Source: Rothia sp035916755
GTDB taxonomy: Bacteria; Actinomycetota; Actinomycetes; Actinomycetales; Micrococcaceae
Assembly: GCF_035916755.1 (NCBI RefSeq)
Contig: NZ_JAYWIX010000001.1
Location: forward strand, 310,001 to 374,000
Reading direction: 5' to 3'
DNA length: 64,000 nucleotides
Made by a program: the position numbers and the translations under genes. This document shows, piece after piece, positions 58,321-64,000 of this stretch (within the stretch, counting starts at the first letter, position 1; each line of letters begins with the position of its first letter). The notes beneath the pieces were generated by a model. It was not told where the DNA came from and searched no databases. It saw only the letters and a program-made list of their open reading frames with translations.

Positions 58321-59106
58321 ATGGCATCAGTTCTTGAACTTAATAAGGTTACTGTCTCACGAAGCGGTAAGAACCTCATCCACAACATCACCTGGTCTGT
58401 CGAAGAAGGCGAACGCTGGGTCGTCCTTGGCCCCAACGGCGCGGGCAAAACCACCCTGCTCTCCATCGCAGCAGCCCGCCTGCACCCCACCCGCGGAGAA
58501 GTCGACATCCTCGACGAAATCCTCGGCGCCGTCGACGTTTTTGAACTACGCCCCCGCATCGGCCTCTCATCAGCCCCCATGGCAGCCCAAATCCCCGGCA
58601 ACGAAACCGTGCTCGATGTCGTCATCACCGCAGCCTACGGCGTAGCAGGCCGCTGGAACGAAGAATACGACTCCTTCGACGACAACCAGGGCAAGGCCCT
58701 GCTCGACGACTGGGGGGTAGCCCACCTAGCTGACCGCCCCTTCGGCACCCTGTCTGAGGGCGAAAAAAAGCGAGTGCTCATCGCCCGCGCCCTGATGACC
58801 GACCCCGAAATGCTGATTCTCGATGAACCCGGCGCCGGCATGGACATTGCAGGCCGCGAAGACCTGGTCAAGCGCCTCACCCACCTGGCCCTTGACCCCT
58901 ACGCCCCAGCCACCATCCTGGTCACCCACCACCTCGAAGAAATCCCCGCAGGCTTTACCCACGCCCTGCTCCTACGCGAAGGCGAAATCGTAGCAGCAGG
59001 CCCCATCGAAGAAACCCTCACCCAGGCCAACGTCTCAGCCACCTACGGCCTCGACCTCGACCTGACCATTCACGAGTCCGGCCGCTACTCAGCCTTCGCC
59101 CGCTAG
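58321..59106 (+). CDS. ABC transporter ATP-binding protein, single domain
   Basis: 261 aa. Walker A LGPNGAGKTTLLS near residue 38, signature LSEGEKKRVLIA near 142, Walker B MLILDEPGAGMD, H-loop LVTHHLEEI. Resembles the ModF/YlmA kind of stand-alone ATPases. No permease is adjacent; the next gene is the SpoU methylase 9 bp away. Leaderless start predicted (TAAAGT at 58307-58312). Confidence 0.85.
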   Translation: MASVLELNKVTVSRSGKNLIHNITWSVEEGERWVVLGPNGAGKTTLLSIAAARLHPTRGEVDILDEILGAVDVFELRPRIGLSSAPMAAQIPGNETVLDVVITAAYGVAGRWNEEYDSFDDNQGKALLDDWGVAHLADRPFGTLSEGEKKRVLIARALMTDPEMLILDEPGAGMDIAGREDLVKRLTHLALDPYAPATILVTHHLEEIPAGFTHALLLREGEIVAAGPIEETLTQANVSATYGLDLDLTIHESGRYSAFAR

Positions 59107-59115
59107 CTCACAAGC

Positions 59116-59994
59116 ATGAAACCCAAACAACTCACCCCCGAGCGGCTGGCAGAACGCTCAGCCCGCGTCACCGCCCTGCCTAACACGCGTCCGCTCAGCA
59201 CAGCCCCGAGCGAGGCCACCCGCTTCTACACCCACCTCACCGACGTCAAGCTGCGCTCCATCAAAGAACCCGAATGGGGAATCTACATCGCAGAATCCTC
59301 CAAGGTAATCCGCCGGGCGCTCGCCGCCGGGCACCGGCCTCTCTCGTTTCTCATGAGCGAAAAATGGGCTGACGACCTCATTGACGTGCTGCAGGAACAC
59401 CCCGAGGTGCCCGCCTTTGTGGGAAGTGAGGACGAGCTGGAGCAGGTTACCGGCTTCGCCCTGCACCGCGGGGCCCTGGCTGCCATGGCCAGGCCTGAAC
59501 CCACCCCCTTACAGTCCCTGCTTGAGGGGGTGCGGCGCATCGCAATTCTGGAAGACATCGTGGACCACACCAACGTGGGCGCCATCTTCCGCTCAGCAGC
59601 CGCCCTCGACGTCGACCTAGTGCTGGTAACCCCGCGCTGCGCCGACCCGCTCTACCGGCGCTCAATCCGCGTCTCCATGGGCACTGTCTTCCAGGTACCC
59701 TGGGCCAGGCTGGACTCCTGGCCCGGCGCCCTCGACACCCTGCACACAGCGGGCTTCACCACCGCGGCGCTCGCCCTGGAAGAAGATTCTTTGAGCCTGA
59801 CCGAACTGGCAGACCGCAAAGACGAGAAGCTGGCCCTGATTTTGGGCACCGAGGGGCACGGGCTGGCCACATCCACCCTGGCAGTTACCCAGCACACCGT
59901 CATGATTCCCATGAGCCACGGGGTCGATTCCTTGAATGTAGCGGCCGCCTCAGCCGTTGCCTTCTGGGAAACCCGCCCAAAGATGGTAGAGTAG
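59116..59994 (+). CDS. SpoU/TrmH family RNA 2'-O-methyltransferase
   Basis: 292 aa. SPOUT knot motifs: NVGAIFRSAAALD near residue 155, LILGTEGHGL near 240 and IPMSHGVDSLNVAAASAVAFWE spanning the C-terminal third motif. Substrate RNA is not certain (rRNA or tRNA). Starts 9 bp behind the ABC ATPase gene. Confidence 0.88.
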   Translation: MKPKQLTPERLAERSARVTALPNTRPLSTAPSEATRFYTHLTDVKLRSIKEPEWGIYIAESSKVIRRALAAGHRPLSFLMSEKWADDLIDVLQEHPEVPAFVGSEDELEQVTGFALHRGALAAMARPEPTPLQSLLEGVRRIAILEDIVDHTNVGAIFRSAAALDVDLVLVTPRCADPLYRRSIRVSMGTVFQVPWARLDSWPGALDTLHTAGFTTAALALEEDSLSLTELADRKDEKLALILGTEGHGLATSTLAVTQHTVMIPMSHGVDSLNVAAASAVAFWETRPKMVE

Positions 59995-60090
59995 TTCCTC
60001 GGTTGTAAACCGCAACCACCGGTAGGCACCCGCCCCGGTAGCAACAAGATATGCACTGGCAAAATCCAGGGCACGAAGAAGGTAAATATC

Positions 60091-60348
60091 ATGCAGGCTG
60101 GCATCCACCCTGAATACAACTACGTTCTTTTCCGCGACCTCGCATCAGGCGAGACCTTCCTGACCAAGTCAACCATGACTTCTCAGAAGACCGAAAAGTG
60201 GGAAGACGGCAATGAGTACCCCCTCGTAGAAGTTGAAATCTCATCAGCTTCACACCCCTTCTACACCGGCAAGCAGCGCATCATGGACGCCGCTGGTCGT
60301 GTTGAGCGCTTCAACGCTCGCTTCGCAAACTTCGGCAAGAAGGCCTAA
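60091..60348 (+). CDS. rpmE2: Ribosomal protein L31 type B
   Basis: 85 aa, the Zn-free (C-) paralogue: no CxxC pair. Type B signature VLFRDLASGETFLTKST and HPFYTGKQRIMDAAGRVERFNARF. In many actinobacteria it replaces the Zn-binding form when zinc is scarce. RBS GAAGG precedes the ATG. A strong terminator follows. No Zur box was recognised in the 96-bp upstream gap. Confidence 0.95.
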   Translation: MQAGIHPEYNYVLFRDLASGETFLTKSTMTSQKTEKWEDGNEYPLVEVEISSASHPFYTGKQRIMDAAGRVERFNARFANFGKKA

Positions 60349-60379
60349 GTTTACAGCCAGTCTATTCAGGCTTAATATC

Positions 60380-60423
60380 ACACCCCGCGACCGTGATTTA
60401 TCACGCGTTACGGGGTGTTTTTG
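60380..60423 (+). terminator. Terminator of rpmE2
   Basis: ACACCCCG/CGGGGTGT base with inner CGTGA/TCACG, followed by TTTTTG. Confidence 0.92.
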
Positions 60424-60522
60424 TAGGTTCACTGCGTAGAATTGGGTTCGATTCACTCCGCGTGCCGCACCCTTTTGCCGGGTGCGGTGCGCGCCCCTTT
60501 TGAGATTAGTTAGGGAGGTACC

Positions 60523-61680
60523 GTGTCCGTCGCGGCTCACGAAGAACCTAAAAAGAAGAAAAGCAAAAAAGCCCTCTGGATTACCTTGCTCATTCTGTTG
60601 CTGATTCCGGTTATCGCTGTGGGCGGCTACCTGTTCATGATTAATAAGGCCTGGAATAAGTCCGAGACCTTTGATAACGCCATGCCCAATGAGGACGGCT
60701 CCGTCACTACCCCCCATAATGACGAGTTGCAGGCCCTGGTTGATCAGGCAGCTGAGGCAACGATTACTAATGAGTCGGGCGCTACCTTAGAAAGCAACGT
60801 CTCTGAGGGCGATGCTAACGGCGACGGCATTTTGGATGCTGTAGCCGGTGGTGTTGTCACCGACCGTCCGGTCAACACCGCCTCCACTGATATTCTGCTG
60901 CTGGGCTCTGACCAGCGCTCTGGTGCCGAGGCACAGTATGTGACCGGTGCCCGTGCCGATACCATCATGGTGCTTCATATCCCTGAGGACGGCTCAGCTG
61001 CCTACCTGATTTCAATTATGCGTGATACCTGGGTCAATATCCCCGGTTACGGCTCCCACAAGGTTAATGCCGGTCTAAACTACGGTGGTGTTGACTTGCA
61101 GGTTGCTACCATTGAGCAGCTTCTCGGTATTCAGATGGATCACGTTGCTGAAATTGACTTCCAGGGCTTTAAGGCTCTGGTTGATACTCTGGGCGGGGTA
61201 ACTGTTGATGTTCCCTTCGCTTTTAACGCAACTCCCGCTGGGTATTCCTTTGCTGCCGGTCCCCAAACCATGACCGGTGGTGAGGCGCTGGTCTTCGTGC
61301 GCGAACGCTACGTTTTCTCTGATGGTGACTACCAGCGCGTCCGTAACCAGCGTGCCTTCCTGCGCGGTGTCTACAATGAGCTCAAGGCCGATGGCGCCCT
61401 GTCTTCTGCCAGCAAGCTGCTGCAGGTCATTGAGTCTGTCTCACCTTACATGAGTGTTGACTCAGGTCTGTCACCTTCAGCCATCGTGGGTATTGCCCAG
61501 CCTGTGCTTTCCAACGGTAACACCCAGCTGGTCTCCATGACCCTGCCGAATGCCGGTACCGGCTGGTCCTGGGATGGCCAGTCCATCGTGGTTCTCGATG
61601 CTGCTGCAACCAGCGCCCTGTCTTATGCCCTGCAGACCGATACCATGCCTAACTACATTGCTACCTACGGTTCTGACTAA
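60523..61680 (+). CDS. LytR-CpsA-Psr (LCP) family protein
   Basis: 385 aa. A Lys-rich cytoplasmic tail, one membrane span (about residues 18-40), and an extracellular LCP domain: LLGSDQRSG near 125, ARADTIMVLHIP, SIMRDTWVNIPG near 168, FQGFKALVDTLGGVTVDVP, ALVFVRERYVFSDGDYQRVRNQRAF. Probable wall glycopolymer ligase. GTG start preceded by GGGAGG. Confidence 0.93.
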   Translation: MSVAAHEEPKKKKSKKALWITLLILLLIPVIAVGGYLFMINKAWNKSETFDNAMPNEDGSVTTPHNDELQALVDQAAEATITNESGATLESNVSEGDANGDGILDAVAGGVVTDRPVNTASTDILLLGSDQRSGAEAQYVTGARADTIMVLHIPEDGSAAYLISIMRDTWVNIPGYGSHKVNAGLNYGGVDLQVATIEQLLGIQMDHVAEIDFQGFKALVDTLGGVTVDVPFAFNATPAGYSFAAGPQTMTGGEALVFVRERYVFSDGDYQRVRNQRAFLRGVYNELKADGALSSASKLLQVIESVSPYMSVDSGLSPSAIVGIAQPVLSNGNTQLVSMTLPNAGTGWSWDGQSIVVLDAAATSALSYALQTDTMPNYIATYGSD

Positions 61681-61708
61681 GCCCAGGTAGCCCCTCGCCA
61701 GAGGGTAT

Positions 61709-61745
61709 AAGGGGAGCCCCACCAGTTTGTGGTGGGTCTCCCCTT
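61709..61745. terminator. Bidirectional terminator
   Basis: AAGGGGAG-c-CCCACCA with loop GTTTG and the inverse; a T-rich stretch follows on the plus strand. It separates the LCP gene and the HIRAN-like gene. Confidence 0.9.
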
Positions 61746-61767
61746 GTATTTTCTTTTGATAGTGATG

Positions 61768-62937
61768 CTAGTGTTCGAGCGGGTCTGCTGATACTTCTTC
61801 TTCGGTGTAGCTGTTGTCGCGCCCGAAGAAGAGGGCGAGGAAGGCAATGGAGGCTCCCAGTACGATACCGAGGACGCCGAGCAGGGGCTTGAAGAAGACA
61901 AGAACCAGGCCCGTGACCAGGATAAGCCCGCCGACAAGCCCAAGGAGAACAGAGATACGCTGTAGGCCCAGGGAACTTGCTGTAGTGGGCTCTGCGGCCT
62001 CTGCGCTGTTGGCTTCAAGGGCAGTGGGCTCGCTTACAGCAGGACGGCTGGGCATGAGTGAGCGCTTCTTCTTAGGGGCGTTGCTGCGGATCGCTTCACC
62101 CTCGGTCGGCGCGTAGGCGGGGGGCACCTCGTAGGAGGGCGCTGCCGGTAGAAGCTCGGGTAGGTAGTTGGGGAGCTCCTGATACCACTCGGCAGGAATT
62201 TCAGAGGGGCGGACGGCCTGAACCGTCAGGGACAGCTCAAAGGAATTGCCGCGGATGGTGCCCCAGGCGCTGGTGAGCTTATCGTGCTCGTAGGCGTAGC
62301 GGATGACGGGGGCCAGTTGCTCGGAAATCTGGGTGGAGAGACGGCCCACTACCTTGCGGTCGTGCAGGACGTCGACCGAGTCAACCACACGCCCGTCCGC
62401 GTGCTTAATCTGGTTGTTCTCCAGGGAGAGAATCACCCGCCCCTCACCGGAGGGAGGCAGGATGGAGTGCAGGTACTCGGAATGGTCCTTCTCATCGAGC
62501 ACCTTCATGGAGGCCCCCTGGGGCAACAGGGTTGCCTGGGTGGGGGCATTGTTGAGGGGGAAGAGGGAACCGGGAGCACTCAGGGAGAGCTGGCCACTGC
62601 TTTCGATGTGGGTTTCACCGGTGACTCCGCGCAGAACAGCAGAGAGCTGCATACGGGTGACCGCATCGTAGCCCGAGGCCACAACGCGGGTAATCGGGCC
62701 CCAATAGGCAGCGGAGTCCTCGGGGGAAAGCCGCCCCAGCTTGAGGTCGTCAGCATAGACCGCAATAGCCTGGGGCTGGTAGGGGTTATCGGGCTCTGGT
62801 ACAAGGCGAACCTCACCGTTCCAGACCCGCTCGCGGTCAATCAAGAGTTCTTCAAAAACCTGAAGAATTTCTGCATCGTAGTAGTCATCGGTGATGACCT
62901 GCACGGTGCCGCGATCGCCCAGTACGTAGTCGGTCAC
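61768..62937 (-). CDS. HIRAN-like domain protein with C-terminal membrane segments
   Basis: 389 aa, GTG start with AAGGAG at good spacing. Residues about 40-75 read VRLVPEPDNPYQPQAIAVY-ADDLKLGRLS, the core pattern of HIRAN domains (PDNPYDPNAI, xVGYLS). The middle is an unknown beta-rich part, then Pro-rich linker, two hydrophobic helices (about 330-370) and a short charged tail. HIRAN binds DNA in eukaryotes; a membrane-bound form is unusual. Function unknown. Confidence 0.65.
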   Translation of the reverse strand: MTDYVLGDRGTVQVITDDYYDAEILQVFEELLIDRERVWNGEVRLVPEPDNPYQPQAIAVYADDLKLGRLSPEDSAAYWGPITRVVASGYDAVTRMQLSAVLRGVTGETHIESSGQLSLSAPGSLFPLNNAPTQATLLPQGASMKVLDEKDHSEYLHSILPPSGEGRVILSLENNQIKHADGRVVDSVDVLHDRKVVGRLSTQISEQLAPVIRYAYEHDKLTSAWGTIRGNSFELSLTVQAVRPSEIPAEWYQELPNYLPELLPAAPSYEVPPAYAPTEGEAIRSNAPKKKRSLMPSRPAVSEPTALEANSAEAAEPTTASSLGLQRISVLLGLVGGLILVTGLVLVFFKPLLGVLGIVLGASIAFLALFFGRDNSYTEEEVSADPLEH

Positions 62938-62982
62938 AGTAGGCTCCTTATCCCAAAAAGTTACTCTCTATAGCTTCTCACG

Positions 62983-63028
62983 AAAAAGCCGGTTTTGGTT
63001 TGCAATGCTGCGCCCCAAAACCGGCTTT
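62983..63028 (-). terminator. Terminator after pepN
   Basis: 14-bp stem AAAGCCGGTTTTGG / CCAAAACCGGCTTT; on the minus strand TTTTTCG follows. Confidence 0.92.
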
Positions 63029-63052
63029 CTGCGTAGATTCCCAGGTAAAGAA

Positions 63053-64000
63053 CTAGTTACCTGCCCCCTCTTCGGCAGCAGGTGCGTTATAGGCCTGAGC
63101 GTTAAGGATGCGGACGGCATCATCGAGCAGCTCCCGCACCAGTCGCACCAAGGCGGTGGGGGCGTCCGTGTGCTCGGCTAGCCAGCGCTCGGTGGCGCGG
63201 ATAACCGGGTGGGTTGCCTCGTCCCCCTCAGCGATCTCTACCGCCGGATAGAGGCCGCGGATAACGCGAGTAGCCATACCGCCGGTACGGGCAGCCCAGG
63301 TGGGGGCAAGAAGCTCAAAGAAAGCATCCCGGTAACCTGTGCGCAGCTCCTCCGGGCCGTGCTGGAAACCAGCAGCTGTCGCCGACAGCAACTCATTCGA
63401 AAGGCTCATATCTTCAGTCACCAGGTTCCAGGCGGCCTGCTTCGCAGCCGCCACCGGCAGGGCAGCGGTCGCAAAAGCATAGCCACGCTCAGCCGTCGCA
63501 GAAGGACGGAAAGACCGCGCCTCATCCAGCTCCTGCTGGGTCACCGCGTCCTGAACCGCAAGTGCCCCCAGAGCCTTCCAACCCAGAGTCTGGTTATAGC
63601 TCATACCAGGAGCATCAGAAATAAAGCCCTCAACCTGCCCGCGCGCACCCCGCGCCAGATCCTGAGCGAACTCAAGACCCAGCTGTGAATGCGCTGACAC
63701 AGACAGTAACGCCCTCACCAGAATCAGCTGCTCATCGCTACCTTCCTTAGCGCAGGCAAGCGCCTCAGACAGCGCAGCATACAGGGTATCCCACAATTCC
63801 CCACGAGCACCCACCGGGGTATACAAAGAAATCGCAGTCTGCGCCTGATCCACAATATTCGACAGCAGGGTAGCGGACGGCTCAGCAGCGGCAGCCTGCC
63901 CCACAGCCAGCACAAACCGGCGGCTAGCAAGCTTGCCATCACGCACCATATTCCACAAGCTACCCCACAACAGACCCCGCGACAGGGCGTCCTCCACCGA
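63053..64000 (-). CDS. pepN: Aminopeptidase N (M1 family), C-terminal part only
   Basis: The visible 315 or so residues match the C-terminal ERAP1-like helical domain of actinobacterial M1 aminopeptidases: SRGLLWGSLWNMVRDG near the window edge, FISDAPGMSYNQTLGWKAL, LVRLVRELLDDAVR at the end. The zinc site lies beyond the window. The frame is open at position 64000, so the gene is truncated by the window, not broken. Confidence 0.9.
   Translation of the reverse strand, partial: SVEDALSRGLLWGSLWNMVRDGKLASRRFVLAVGQAAAAEPSATLLSNIVDQAQTAISLYTPVGARGELWDTLYAALSEALACAKEGSDEQLILVRALLSVSAHSQLGLEFAQDLARGARGQVEGFISDAPGMSYNQTLGWKALGALAVQDAVTQQELDEARSFRPSATAERGYAFATAALPVAAAKQAAWNLVTEDMSLSNELLSATAAGFQHGPEELRTGYRDAFFELLAPTWAARTGGMATRVIRGLYPAVEIAEGDEATHPVIRATERWLAEHTDAPTALVRLVRELLDDAVRILNAQAYNAPAAEEGAGN

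Overview
This window is chromosomal DNA from a high-GC Gram-positive bacterium (Actinomycetota). Gene content and order point to the Micrococcaceae, most likely a Rothia-like organism; the genus is inference. The evidence is: WhiA next to RapZ and YvcK, an OpcA-type pentose phosphate operon, a SufR-led suf operon, CtaA/CtaB/SURF1 for heme-copper oxidase assembly, the ThiE-ThiD-TenA fusion, and a gene order (uvrC-rapZ-yvcK-whiA-gap-pgk-tpi-secG ... pgl-opcA-zwf-tal-tkt-ctaB ... ABC-sufR-sufBDC ... fabG and a second SDR) that resembles the Rv1420-Rv1484 stretch of Mycobacterium tuberculosis. I saw no rRNA, tRNA, CRISPR array, insertion sequence or prophage.

Layout. 0-7.6 kb: a secreted TAP-like peptidase lipoprotein, quinone-linked D-lactate dehydrogenase, a TPP-riboswitch thiamine salvage operon (thiM, thiE-thiD-tenA), and a metallo-beta-lactamase-fold hydrolase. 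7.8-16.5 kb: uvrA, an acyltransferase, uvrC and rapZ-yvcK-whiA. 16.7-20.5 kb: lower glycolysis (gap, pgk, tpiA) and secG, with strong hairpins in the intergenic leaders. 20.5-27.2 kb: the pentose phosphate operons on the minus strand. 27.7-32.9 kb: heme O and heme A synthases and an ABC-2 exporter, with one foreign-looking gene between the two heme genes. 33-37.8 kb: the suf operon without sufS or sufU. 38.2-42.9 kb: a large secreted fibrinogen-like/propeller protein and an RclA-like (hypothiocyanous acid reductase-like) flavoprotein, both of interest for an oral or mucosal niche. 42.9-44.4 kb: a toxin-antitoxin module and two apparently partial genes between repeated palindromes. 44.5-52.1 kb: a heterodimeric ABC exporter, the bioYMN biotin importer behind a BioQ-like operator, and an ABC-F ATPase. 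52.1-57.3 kb: an unusual 26-codon ORF, a LexA-controlled YdjM-like membrane protein, the SURF1/DUF3099 operon, fabG and a second SDR. 57.3-64 kb: serB, an ABC ATPase, a SpoU methylase, rpmE2, an LCP protein, a HIRAN-like membrane protein, and the 3' part of pepN running off the window.

The most unusual signal is not a gene family. It is a set of intergenic palindromes. Two near-identical 24-bp-stem hairpins with compensatory base changes sit in inverted orientation around the AbiEi-type/DUF559 gene between ctaB and ctaA. A different palindrome pair, in direct orientation, brackets a RelE/Phd module and cuts off the 5' end of a DinB-like gene. A third type, a 56-bp palindrome, occurs twice, 50 kb apart. 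Together these suggest that small accessory islets here are delivered or bounded by palindromic elements. All readings come from inspection by eye, without searches.
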